Source: JACJXF01 sp038316435
GTDB lineage: Bacteria; Bacteroidota; Bacteroidia; Bacteroidales; GCA-2748055
NCBI GenBank assembly: GCA_038316435.1
Contig: JBBQAQ010000001.1
Location: forward strand, 176,548-240,547
Length of the DNA: 64,000 nucleotides
Direction of reading: 5' to 3'
Shown here piece by piece: positions 26,826 through 35,505 of the stretch. The notes under the pieces are model-generated. The model worked only from the letters and a program-made list of their open reading frames with translations. It ran no database searches and had not been told where the DNA came from. The position numbers and the translations under genes are program-made. Each line of letters starts with the position of its first letter. Position 1 is the stretch's first letter.

Positions 26826-27821
26826 TTATGGAACCTCTATTTTATTCAAAATTCCCGTGATTATCTCTTCGGTACTAATATTCTCAGCTTCAGCCTCGTA
26901 GCTTAAGCCAATTCTGTGTCGGAGAACATCATGGCAAACAGCCCTTATATCTTCAGGAATAACATATCCTCTACGTTTAATAAATGCATAAGCTTTTGCC
27001 GCTTTAGCAAGATTGATACTTGCACGAGGTGAACCGCCCCAGGAGATCATTGGAATGTACTGTGACAGTCCAAATTTATCAGGTTCGCGTGTTGCAAATA
27101 CAATATCAAGAATATAGTTTTCAATTTTCTCATCCATGTAAACTTCTTTAACCAAATTCCGTGCTTTGAGAATATCAGCTGGTTTAAGAATTTTATTTAC
27201 AGTAGGGAAATCCTTTCCTGTGTTCTCACGAATAATTGAACGTTCCTCTTCACGAAGTGGATAAGTGATTATTACTTTAAGCATAAACCGGTCTACCTGA
27301 GCTTCTGGTAAAGGGTATGTCCCCTCCTGCTCAATTGGATTCTGAGTAGCAAGAACAAGAAATGGATTTTCCAAAGGAAATGAATGCTCACCAATTGTTA
27401 CTTGTTTTTCCTGCATAGCTTCCAAAAGAGCCGACTGCACTTTAGCCGGAGAGCGGTTTATTTCATCAGCAAGGATAAAGTTGGCAAAAATCGGACCCTT
27501 TTTAACTAGAAATTCTTCTTTTTTCTGGCTATAAATCATTGTTCCTGTTAAGTCAGCAGGAAGTAAATCAGGTGTGAACTGTATTCTACTAAATTTTGCA
27601 TCAATTGTATCAGCCAGAGTTTTTACTGCTAGTGTTTTTGCCAGACCAGGAACACCTTCGAGTAATACGTGACCATCAGAGAGTAAGCCAATTAGTAACC
27701 GTTCAATGAGATGTTTTTGTCCAACGATTACCTTTTGCATTTCTAACTTAATCAGATCTACAAACTCGCTCTCGGTCTTAATCTTTTCATTGAGTTCTTT
27801 AATATTAACAGTATCATTCAT
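26826..27821 (-). CDS. moxR: MoxR-family AAA+ ATPase
   Basis: A 331-residue AAA+ chaperone. Walker A is GVPGLAKTLAVKTLA (about 55-69), Walker B with sensor region is NFILADEINRSPAKVQSALLEAMQE, sensor 1 is ATQNPIEQEGTYPLPEAQVDRFML, and the lid domain carries SPRASINLAKAAKAYA. It is the first gene of the moxR-DUF58-bat operon and is divergent from truA across a 451-bp spacer with a TATATTTG promoter box. MoxR proteins are thought to help assemble or activate the VWA complexes encoded behind them. Confidence 0.95.
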   Translation of the reverse strand: MNDTVNIKELNEKIKTESEFVDLIKLEMQKVIVGQKHLIERLLIGLLSDGHVLLEGVPGLAKTLAVKTLADTIDAKFSRIQFTPDLLPADLTGTMIYSQKKEEFLVKKGPIFANFILADEINRSPAKVQSALLEAMQEKQVTIGEHSFPLENPFLVLATQNPIEQEGTYPLPEAQVDRFMLKVIITYPLREEERSIIRENTGKDFPTVNKILKPADILKARNLVKEVYMDEKIENYILDIVFATREPDKFGLSQYIPMISWGGSPRASINLAKAAKAYAFIKRRGYVIPEDIRAVCHDVLRHRIGLSYEAEAENISTEEIITGILNKIEVP

Positions 27822-28272
27822 AATTATAGAATTAAAATGTCAAAAATTTGTCACAAAATTGTGCAAATATAGAATATTTTTAAAATTGTAATTAAGTATA
27901 GAACACTTGAATGCACTATAAAGTAAGGATAATTTAGTTAAAAAATGTTAACATGAATTAAGGATTGCTTTTTCAAAACAAGAATTAGGATCCTTTTAAG
28001 CAAAACTTTTCAAGCACAAGTTAAGTATTTCTTCTATTTTAACTTGAATTACTTATGCAAATCCATATTTTTTGATGCTTCCACTTAAAGCATAATAACG
28101 CAGTAGAAAACTTATTTGTTCAAAGAGAACAATTGGAATAAAACAAAGACAATATTTTACTACTTTTAATCAACTATTTGGGTCTCTTTTTTTATATGTG
28201 GAGAATGCATATACGTGTCAGCTTGATCGTTAAATAGTTTTAACAACTTGATTTAAACCAAAATATAAAGAC
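27822..28272. other. Divergent spacer between moxR and truA
   Basis: A 451-bp AT-rich stretch without a convincing gene or RNA. On the minus strand TATATTTG (27871-27864) fits the Bacteroidota -7 box and would start the moxR operon about 35 bases before its ATG. Nothing specific was found for truA. Confidence 0.5.
27864..27871 (-). promoter_or_regulatory. Bacteroidota-type -7 box for the moxR-bat operon
   Basis: The minus strand reads TATATTTGC, matching TAnnTTTG. No good -33 TTTG is seen at the right distance, so the call rests on the -7 box and position. Confidence 0.4.
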
Positions 28273-29067
28273 TTGAGCCGTTTTTTTATAATACTTTCCT
28301 TTAAGGGGACAAATTTTCATGGATGGCAATCACAACCCGGCAAAACAACTGTTCAGGATACTGTTAAAAACGCTTTGCAACAGATTTTACAGGAGGAAAT
28401 ACTTTTGATTGGTGCGGGAAGAACAGATTCAGGGGTGCATGCCATGAATTTTGTGGCCCATTTTGATTCAGAGAAAATAATTAGCAAGGAGATTCCCGAT
28501 GTTGTATACAGATTGAACAGATTTTTATCGTACGACATAATAATACATCATTTAATTCCTTGTGAAGATGCTTCACATTCAAGATTTGATGCTATTTCGC
28601 GAACTTATCATTATTTAGTGTCAACAGGAAAGAATCCTTTTTTGTATGATTATTCATTATATTATCCTCAGAAACTTGACATTTCAGTGATGAATGAAGC
28701 CAGCAAAATATTATTAGTTAATAATGATTTTGCAAGTTTTAGTAAGCTTCATGGCAATAATAAGACGACTATCTGCGAGGTTAGAGAAGCAGAATGGAGG
28801 CAAGTAAGTTCTGATTTACTCGTATTCAGGATTACGGCTGATCGTTTTTTAAGAAATATGGTTCGGGCGATTGTTGGGACGATTCTAGGGATCGGATCTC
28901 TAAGGGATCGGATCCCTTACTTGCAGGAAATAATAGATAAAAAAGATCGAAGCGCTTCTGGCACTTCTGTTGATGGAAAAGGCCTGTTTCTGACCGACAT
29001 CAGATATAAGAATATTAGCTTACCTGAACACCGAAACTATTTCATTAATGAATCATTTTTTTTCTAA
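28273..29067 (+). CDS. truA: tRNA pseudouridine synthase TruA
   Basis: A 264-residue enzyme that isomerises uridines 38-40 in tRNA anticodon stems. The catalytic Asp is Asp52 in GAGRTDSGVHA; other family motifs are GTNFHGWQSQPG at the N-terminus and RITADRFLRNMVRAIVGT near 195-210. The start is TTG: the reading SRFFIILSFKGTNFHGW aligns with the usual TruA start, and no in-frame ATG precedes it. The 3' end overlaps the convergent acyl-ACP thioesterase gene by 23 bases. Confidence 0.95.
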   Translation: MSRFFIILSFKGTNFHGWQSQPGKTTVQDTVKNALQQILQEEILLIGAGRTDSGVHAMNFVAHFDSEKIISKEIPDVVYRLNRFLSYDIIIHHLIPCEDASHSRFDAISRTYHYLVSTGKNPFLYDYSLYYPQKLDISVMNEASKILLVNNDFASFSKLHGNNKTTICEVREAEWRQVSSDLLVFRITADRFLRNMVRAIVGTILGIGSLRDRIPYLQEIIDKKDRSASGTSVDGKGLFLTDIRYKNISLPEHRNYFINESFFF

Positions 29068-29797
29068 AATGAAATTCAGCCCTGCAAACCTCCTTTTTTA
29101 AAGTCTCATTGTATGCGGAAAAATAATAACTGGAATTTTCATTTTGAATAATTGAGAATCGTATTTTATTATCAGGCAAGCTCTCACTTAAATAATTTAC
29201 TGTAATTTCGTCAATTTCATGTGTTTTCCAAAGTTCTGTCGCCACAAGATCTGAAAACCATTCAACGTATTTAGCGTTGTTAACATGCTGGTAAATATCA
29301 ATATCTGAGTTAGTTACCTCTCTGAATTTCACATACTCATATTTCGCTAAAACTGCTAAACGTTCGGGTTTACCAGAACCTGAATCAATTCCTCTGCGAG
29401 GGATTTTCTGATATTCCGGAGTTATACGATTTGGTCTATGGTTAGAAATATTTATCAGTAACCAACTTGTACACCCGCTTACTATCTGATTTCCGTTCCT
29501 GTCAAGTAGCTCAAAATCCCTATATGCAAATGGGTCTTCGTAATCATTCCCCCATGTATTCATTGTAATTTCATCTCCCCAAGATGGGTAGACTTCAACT
29601 TTAATTTTTATGCCAGATAATATCCACATTTTCCCAATTTGCATGAGATCATTGTATCCAATACCACAAGCATTTGAATGCAACCATGCACTTTCCTGAA
29701 GAAAACCTGCAATAACATTTATTCTAAGTTTGCTGTATCGATCGGTGTGATACGAATGAACTTTGTATTTATCAGACCAGATTTCAGGTGATGGCAT
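29045..29797 (-). CDS. Acyl-ACP thioesterase (FatA/FatB-like)
   Basis: A 250-residue double hot-dog protein that releases fatty acids from acyl carrier protein. The N-terminal hot dog contains LQESAWLHSNACGIGY, the second contains DIDIYQHVNNAKYVEWFSD, with the Asn and His of the conserved QHVNNxxY motif. Substrate chain length cannot be read from the sequence. It lies 37 bp upstream of a run that includes aroE and phosphosulfolactate synthase on the same strand, and its end overlaps truA by 23 bases. Confidence 0.92.
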   Translation of the reverse strand: MPSPEIWSDKYKVHSYHTDRYSKLRINVIAGFLQESAWLHSNACGIGYNDLMQIGKMWILSGIKIKVEVYPSWGDEITMNTWGNDYEDPFAYRDFELLDRNGNQIVSGCTSWLLINISNHRPNRITPEYQKIPRRGIDSGSGKPERLAVLAKYEYVKFREVTNSDIDIYQHVNNAKYVEWFSDLVATELWKTHEIDEITVNYLSESLPDNKIRFSIIQNENSSYYFSAYNETLKKEVCRAEFHFRKKMIH

Positions 29798-29833
29798 AGC
29801 TTTTAACTTTTTTAAGCTTTAAAAATTAATATT

Positions 29834-30577
29834 TCAATCCTGATTCCAGATTTCCCAGGATTTTAATGCTTGGTATTCCAGCATTTTCAATCCATTACTT
29901 ACCGTTGCACCCTGCGCCAATCCCTTTTTTAGAAAAAGTGTTTGTGCAGGATTGTAAATCAAATCAAATAATATGTGAGATTCATTAAGATAGTTATAAG
30001 GTATATCCGGACACTCTGATTCATTAGGAAACATGCCTAAAGGGCTTGTGTTAATTATTAATTCCGAGTTGCGAATTATATCCCCAGTAATATTTTTGTA
30101 AGTTAATTCCGATTTTTCGCTTGAGCTTACAAATAAATATGAGATTCCCAATTGTTTAAAAGTATAAGCAACAGCTTTGGACGCTCCACCAGTACCTAAT
30201 ATAAAGGCGTTTGAAATTTTTCGGTTAATAGGTAGTATTTCTTGAAGTGACTTTTTGAAACCAAAGGCATCTGTATTAAAACCGGTAAGAATTCTTTTTC
30301 CGCCAACAATGTCAAACTTAATTGTGTTTACCGCCCCTATTTCTTCTGCAATTGAATCAATTCGGTCAAGAAAAGGAATTATTTTTTCCTTATAGGGAAT
30401 GGTTACATTCAATCCAAGTAGTTGACTATTTGATTCAACCAAGTGCGGAAAATCAGAAATATCTGGTAATGGGAAATTCCTGTAATCGACACCAGTGATT
30501 TGTTCGTCAGCAAACTTTTTTGTAAAAAAATCCTTTGAGAAAGAATGACTTAGAGGATGTCCAATTAAACCATACAT
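29834..30577 (-). CDS. aroE: Shikimate dehydrogenase AroE
   Basis: An enzyme of about 247 residues that reduces 3-dehydroshikimate with NADPH. The start MYGLIGHPLSHSFSKDFF is the canonical N-terminus with the substrate-binding Ser residues, so the upstream ATG at 30631 (18 extra residues) is unlikely. Further motifs: GLNVTIPYKEKI with the catalytic Lys, AVNTIKF, NTDAFGFKKSL and the Rossmann loop LGTGGASKAVAY. The C-terminus ends GLKMLEYQALKSWEIW. It is 128 bp behind the phosphosulfolactate synthase gene. Confidence 0.94.
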   Translation of the reverse strand: MYGLIGHPLSHSFSKDFFTKKFADEQITGVDYRNFPLPDISDFPHLVESNSQLLGLNVTIPYKEKIIPFLDRIDSIAEEIGAVNTIKFDIVGGKRILTGFNTDAFGFKKSLQEILPINRKISNAFILGTGGASKAVAYTFKQLGISYLFVSSSEKSELTYKNITGDIIRNSELIINTSPLGMFPNESECPDIPYNYLNESHILFDLIYNPAQTLFLKKGLAQGATVSNGLKMLEYQALKSWEIWNQD

Positions 30578-30705
30578 ATCATTACTAAATTTTTCGATTC
30601 GGAAATTGATAACATCAGAAATTACCTTCATTTAGTATTATGAAGCTGGTTTCAATTGAGGAAAAAATATTCAAGAAAATACCTATATATAAAGTATGCT
30701 TCACG

Positions 30706-31488
30706 TTACAATTTCCGATCCTGGAACTGCTTTGGTAAAAAGTCAAAAAGTGTATCACCCCTAAGTCCAAGACGCAATGCTTCAAGCGCCACAACTTCAT
30801 TACTTGCAATATTTCCAAGGTTAACATTGGCTCCAAGAAGGTGAATAAACCAGGTTTGTTGCGCCTTGTTTGGTGCTTCCCAAAGCACTTTATCAACTGA
30901 GACATGTTCAACTATATCGTCAATTAGTGAAGTATTTGCACTTCCATCTGAATTATAAATACCAATGGTACCGCTTTCTCTGGCTTCAGCGATTACCATC
31001 CATGCACCAGCATTCAGTTCAGCTTTCATAAAATTAACCCATTCTGCTGGTGGTATTTCTACATCCTTTACTTTCGAACCTACCTCTGAAAGTACTGTAA
31101 AATCTTTACTTAGCTTGAGAATATACTCAAGTTTTTCATCGTGATTCAAAAGAATTGAACCGTCAGAAACTTCAACGAATTCAAGGCCAGCTTCAGACAC
31201 AAAGCGGCGATATTCATCATACATTCCCCTGACAATAAAAAGCTCAAAAAGTGTTCCTCCAAAATAGGGCTTCAAACCTGCTTTTTTGTAGAGTTTGATT
31301 TTCTCTGTCAATTGAGAGTTAATAAGGGCAGTTCCGAAACCAAATTTTACTAGGTCAGTAAATTCAGAGCTACTCTGGATAAAACTCTCAACTTCAATAA
31401 GACTGAGGCCTTTGTCCATCATCATTGTAACACCTGTTTCCCTGTTTTTAACTGAACGTTCGGGAAGATAAGGAAGTTTAAAACTCAT
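30706..31488 (-). CDS. comA: Phosphosulfolactate synthase (ComA family)
   Basis: A 260-residue TIM-barrel enzyme adding sulfite to phosphoenolpyruvate to make phosphosulfolactate. Family stretches seen: TGVTMMMDKGLSL, DLVKFGFGTALI, KPYFGGTLFELF, VEVSDGSILL, SEVGSKVKD, VIAEARESGTIGIY and LWEAPNKAQQTWFIHLLGANVNLGNI. In methanogens this is the first step to coenzyme M; in Bacteroidota a likely use is sulfonate precursors of sulfonolipids, which is inference. No sulfolactate phosphatase or dehydrogenase genes are adjacent. A TPR gene ends 12 bp upstream. Confidence 0.92.
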   Translation of the reverse strand: MSFKLPYLPERSVKNRETGVTMMMDKGLSLIEVESFIQSSSEFTDLVKFGFGTALINSQLTEKIKLYKKAGLKPYFGGTLFELFIVRGMYDEYRRFVSEAGLEFVEVSDGSILLNHDEKLEYILKLSKDFTVLSEVGSKVKDVEIPPAEWVNFMKAELNAGAWMVIAEARESGTIGIYNSDGSANTSLIDDIVEHVSVDKVLWEAPNKAQQTWFIHLLGANVNLGNIASNEVVALEALRLGLRGDTLFDFLPKQFQDRKL

Positions 31489-31499
31489 GCTTCGGAAAA

Positions 31500-32906
31500 T
31501 TATGATGGTTTGTTTAAAAGGATTTGAATTCTTCTATTACGCAATCCTTCAGGAAAGATTTTGTAAAAATCGTCTACAATTTTTTCATCCAATGCAACTG
31601 CTTTTTTAAGGGATATAAAACCGGAAATCCAATCTGCAAGTCGAAAACGACATGCAGCTTCAAGGCTCATAGTTTCAGCATCCTCCGCATTAACTTTCAG
31701 AGATTCCGCGATTATTTCAAGAGAAGTAATATAATCTTTTTGATTATAATATATTGTAGCAAGATTTAACCATGCTTGCTCATCTTTAGGATCTAAAAGA
31801 ACTGTATGCCGATAGCATTTAATTGCTTCAGGCATTGCTTCTGTACATTCGTAACTTTCTCCAAGGTGAAACCAATAATCCGAGTTTTCACTATCGAGCT
31901 CAATTGCTTTCAATAGATAAGATATGGCATCGTTATGGTTACCACGAGCGAGATATGCAAGCCCAGCACCAAACCAGCCTTCAGAATATGAGTTATCAAT
32001 TTCAATGACTTTCTTATAGGTTTTCAGAGCCAAATCATGTGCTTCAATCTGATCATAACATTCACCAAGATAGCACCAGCCCTGGATATGATCGTCTTCC
32101 AGACTTAAAAAATCATGGTAAACAGCAATAGCGTTTACAAAATCGGAATCGTTAGCGTATATGTTCGCTTTATTAAAATAAGCTGATGCGTAGGAAGGAT
32201 TAACCGCTATAGCATAATCATAGGATTCAAGTGCTTTCTTAGGTTGATTAATTTTATAATAAACGACTCCAAGATTATACCAAACGTTGTCGGAAAATGG
32301 ATCCTCGTCAAGATATTTATTATAAAACTCAATACTGGTAGCATATTCATGCATTCGCTCAAAGTAAAAACCCAAGTCATAAAGAATCGTAAGATTGTTG
32401 GGATCCAAAGCAAAAGCTATTCGCAAATATTTTATAGCAAGGTTAAACTTCCTGGCATTTTCAAATGCCATTGAAATGTTAATCAGAATTTCAACCTTAT
32501 CTTCTTCTGTTTTACTAAGAGCAATATCAAATTGTTTTTCTGCCTCCGGGATTTTACCTAACTGAGCCAAAGCCGTACCTCTAAGTAAATAGATTTCAGC
32601 ATTTTCCATATCCCACTCGGGTATTTCTTTCAACAAATCTATTGCTTGTGAAGGCTGATTTGTTTCAAGGAAAATCTGAATATGTTTAATAGTAAGCTCA
32701 CTTGAGTCAGGATGCTGCTTACCTGCAATTTCAATAGCTTCATTTGCTTTTTTGAAATTACGAATATCCAAGTAATAGTCAATTATCGACTCAAACTCTT
32801 CAATATCAAAAAAGTAGGATGATTTTCTTTCAACCATATCCTCAAATCGTTCAAGAACTTGCCTGAATTCATCCTCATCTTGCATTTGTTCCCTGAATCT
32901 GTCCAT
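31500..32906 (-). CDS. Tetratricopeptide-repeat protein
   Basis: A 468-residue, almost entirely TPR protein, with about eleven 34-residue repeats from about 35 to 440 (for example NVWYNLGVVYYKINQPKKALESYDYAIAVNPSYASAYFNKANIY). The N-terminus has a short acidic helix (MDRFREQMQDEDEFRQVLERFED). There is no signal peptide, so it is cytosolic. Orthologues of this length are widespread in Bacteroidota without assigned function. It is the first gene of the run leading to comA and aroE and is divergent from ffh. Confidence 0.88.
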   Translation of the reverse strand: MDRFREQMQDEDEFRQVLERFEDMVERKSSYFFDIEEFESIIDYYLDIRNFKKANEAIEIAGKQHPDSSELTIKHIQIFLETNQPSQAIDLLKEIPEWDMENAEIYLLRGTALAQLGKIPEAEKQFDIALSKTEEDKVEILINISMAFENARKFNLAIKYLRIAFALDPNNLTILYDLGFYFERMHEYATSIEFYNKYLDEDPFSDNVWYNLGVVYYKINQPKKALESYDYAIAVNPSYASAYFNKANIYANDSDFVNAIAVYHDFLSLEDDHIQGWCYLGECYDQIEAHDLALKTYKKVIEIDNSYSEGWFGAGLAYLARGNHNDAISYLLKAIELDSENSDYWFHLGESYECTEAMPEAIKCYRHTVLLDPKDEQAWLNLATIYYNQKDYITSLEIIAESLKVNAEDAETMSLEAACRFRLADWISGFISLKKAVALDEKIVDDFYKIFPEGLRNRRIQILLNKPS

Positions 32907-33224
32907 TGATTGGAAATTTTGTCAAAAGTAGCTATTATTTGTTTTCATTCTTTGCTATTGGAAAGAAAGAAATAAACAGGTGTTAATAAATTTTAAACTA
33001 CATGCTATATAGGTCAAACAGCCGAAATTGTTTCTAATGAATCGTGACTAAATCTTAAAATATGAAAATGTTAAGGCTTTAATAAGCTAATAGAAAGTAT
33101 AAATCGGGTGGCAATAGATATTCATAGGTTGTCAACTGATGAGAAAAGCCGAAACAGAGTGGAATTTTCTATTGGTTCTTGAGTCAATTTTCTTTATTTT
33201 TGCCAGCGTTAATAAAAATGGAAT
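32907..33224. other. Divergent spacer between the TPR gene and ffh
   Basis: A 318-bp AT-rich spacer. Apart from the ffh promoter box at 33195-33202 no gene, tRNA or RNA structure was recognised; in particular no SRP RNA was identified next to ffh. Confidence 0.5.
33195..33202 (+). promoter_or_regulatory. Bacteroidota-type -7 box for ffh
   Basis: TATTTTTG matches TAnnTTTG and lies 23 bases before the ffh ATG, giving a leader of roughly 15 bases. A TTGG word occurs further upstream but the -33 box is not convincing. Confidence 0.4.
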
Positions 33225-34556
33225 ATGTTCGAGAATTTATCCGAGAGATTAGAAAAATCCTTTCAAATATTAAAAGGTCATGGTAGCATTACGGAAATCA
33301 ATGTTGCAGAGACACTTAAAGATGTCAGGAGAGCCTTGCTTGATGCTGACGTAAATTACAAGATTGCTAAAACATTTACTGATACCGTAAAAGAAAAGGC
33401 AATTGGGCAGAATGTACTTACATCTCTGAAACCATCGCAACTGATGGTCAAAATTGTTCATGATGAACTGGTATCATTAATGGGCGGTTCAGGAGTAGAA
33501 CTCAACATAAAAGCAAATCCGGCGATTATTCTTATTGCCGGACTTCAGGGTTCAGGAAAAACAACTTTTTCCGGTAAACTGGCAAAATACCTGAAAACCA
33601 AAAAAGCTAAGAATCCTTTGTTGGTTGCTTGTGACGTTTATCGCCCTGCAGCTATTGAGCAGCTTAAAGTTTTGGGATCTCAGATTGAAATCCCTGTATA
33701 TACCGAAGAAGGAAATAATGACGTGGTTAAAATTGCTAAAGCTGCCATCAAGCACGCCAAAGCAATTGGTCACAATCTCGTAATCATTGATACTGCTGGT
33801 CGTCTTGCTGTTGATGAAGAAATGATGAACGAAATTGCAGCAATTAAATCAGCTGTACAGCCAGATGAGATTCTGTTTGTTGTTGACGCAATGACGGGAC
33901 AGGACGCTGTGAATACTGCGAAAGAATTTAACGATCGTTTAGATTTTGATGGAGTTGTTTTAACGAAACTTGATGGGGATACCCGCGGTGGTGCGGCCCT
34001 ATCCATTCGTGCAGTTGTAAATAAGCCAATCAAGTTTGTTGGTACCGGAGAAAAATTGGATGCTTTAGATATGTTCTATCCGGAACGAATGGCTGACAGA
34101 ATTCTGGGAATGGGTGATATTGTTTCCCTAGTTGAAAAGGCTCAGGAACAGTTTGATACTGAGCAGGCCAGAGAACTTCAAAAGAAAATTGCCAAGAATC
34201 AGTTTGGATTCGATGATTTTCTTACTCAGATTAACCAGATTAAAAAAATGGGTAATATTAAAGATCTGGCCAGCATGATTCCCGGAGTTGGAAAAGCATT
34301 GAAAGATGTTGATATTGACGATGATGCATTTAAAAGTATTGAAGCAATTATACATTCAATGACCCCTGCTGAACGCGTAGAACCCGACCTATTAAATGGA
34401 AGTCGCAGAAAAAGAATTGCGGATGGAAGTGGAACAAGTATTCAGGAAGTAAACCGGTTGATAAAGCAATTTGAGGAAACAAGAAAGATGATGAAAATGA
34501 TGAGCGGCGGTAAAAACATGGCCAGAATGATGCGAAACCCAATGATGAAACGTTAA
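33225..34556 (+). CDS. ffh: Signal recognition particle GTPase Ffh
   Basis: A 443-residue GTPase binding SRP RNA and nascent signal peptides. N domain 1-90; G domain with GLQGSGKTTFSGKLAKYL (G1), DTAGR (G3), TKLDGDTRGGAALS (G4/closing loop); methionine-rich M domain from about 325, ending MMKMMSGGKNMARMMRNPMMK. The RRKRIADGSG motif for RNA binding is present. folD follows 16 bp downstream, probably co-transcribed. Confidence 0.97.
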   Translation: MFENLSERLEKSFQILKGHGSITEINVAETLKDVRRALLDADVNYKIAKTFTDTVKEKAIGQNVLTSLKPSQLMVKIVHDELVSLMGGSGVELNIKANPAIILIAGLQGSGKTTFSGKLAKYLKTKKAKNPLLVACDVYRPAAIEQLKVLGSQIEIPVYTEEGNNDVVKIAKAAIKHAKAIGHNLVIIDTAGRLAVDEEMMNEIAAIKSAVQPDEILFVVDAMTGQDAVNTAKEFNDRLDFDGVVLTKLDGDTRGGAALSIRAVVNKPIKFVGTGEKLDALDMFYPERMADRILGMGDIVSLVEKAQEQFDTEQARELQKKIAKNQFGFDDFLTQINQIKKMGNIKDLASMIPGVGKALKDVDIDDDAFKSIEAIIHSMTPAERVEPDLLNGSRRKRIADGSGTSIQEVNRLIKQFEETRKMMKMMSGGKNMARMMRNPMMKR

Positions 34557-34572
34557 CAATATCATATTCAAT

Positions 34573-35451
34573 ATGCAACTTATAGACGGGAAACAAACTG
34601 CCGCAATCATCAAACAGGAGATTGCAGATACAGTATCAAAAATGGTTCAGGAAGGTAAAAAAAGGCCGCATCTGGCTGCAATACTTGTTGGACACGACGG
34701 TGGTAGTGAAACATATGTTAGTAATAAAGTAAAAGACTGCGCCACAGTTGGTTTTGAATCAACTCTGATCCGTTTTGAAGATACAGTAAGCGAAGGTGAG
34801 CTTCTTGCAAAAGTTGCAGAACTGAATAATGATTCTTCAATCGACGGCTTTATTGTTCAACTCCCCTTACCTAAACATATCTCCGAAAATAAAATTATTG
34901 AAGCTATTTCCCCTGAAAAGGATGTTGACGGCTTCCATCCTGTCAACCTCGGAAGAATGGTTATTGGGATGCCCGCATTTGTTTCAGCAACGCCTGCCGG
35001 AATTATTGAACTTCTTGGAAGATATAAGATCGAAACAGCAGGAAAACACTGCGTTGTAATTGGTAGAAGTAATATTGTAGGCAGGCCAGTTAGCATTTTA
35101 CTTTCTCAAAAAGCAAAACCGGGAAACTGCACTGTAACTGTTTGTCATAGCCAGACACCCAACATCGGAGAAATTACTCGTCAGGCAGATATTCTGATTG
35201 CTGCCATTGGAAGCCCTGGATTTGTTAAAGCTGATATGGTTAAGGAAGGAGCTGTGGTTATTGACGTTGGAACCACAAGACTTCCTTCAGCAACAACAAA
35301 AACAGGTTTTAAACTACATGGCGATGTACTTTTCGATGAGGTTGCACCTAAATGTTCCTATATAACGCCAGTTCCAGGTGGCGTGGGCCCAATGACAATT
35401 GTTTCCCTCTTGAAAAATACTCTTTTAGCCGGGAAGAAAGAAATCTATTAA
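34573..35451 (+). CDS. folD: Bifunctional methylenetetrahydrofolate dehydrogenase/cyclohydrolase FolD
   Basis: A 292-residue cytosolic enzyme interconverting methylene-, methenyl- and formyl-THF. Signatures: YVSNKVKDCATVGFES with the catalytic Lys of the SKxK-type motif, DGFIVQLPLPKHI, PEKDVDGFHPVNLGRM, GRSNIVGRPVSILL and the C-terminal PVPGGVGPMT. Translation starts 16 bp after ffh, and a convergent argS follows 54 bp beyond the stop. Confidence 0.97.
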   Translation: MQLIDGKQTAAIIKQEIADTVSKMVQEGKKRPHLAAILVGHDGGSETYVSNKVKDCATVGFESTLIRFEDTVSEGELLAKVAELNNDSSIDGFIVQLPLPKHISENKIIEAISPEKDVDGFHPVNLGRMVIGMPAFVSATPAGIIELLGRYKIETAGKHCVVIGRSNIVGRPVSILLSQKAKPGNCTVTVCHSQTPNIGEITRQADILIAAIGSPGFVKADMVKEGAVVIDVGTTRLPSATTKTGFKLHGDVLFDEVAPKCSYITPVPGGVGPMTIVSLLKNTLLAGKKEIY

Positions 35452-35505
35452 TTTCTAAACAAAATTCCTGATAATTATTGTATTATAATCTACTGATTTT
35501 ATTAA

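Noticed and set aside
32907..33224. SRP RNA beside ffh
   Set aside because: No tetraloop/helix 8 structure could be recognised in the spacer.
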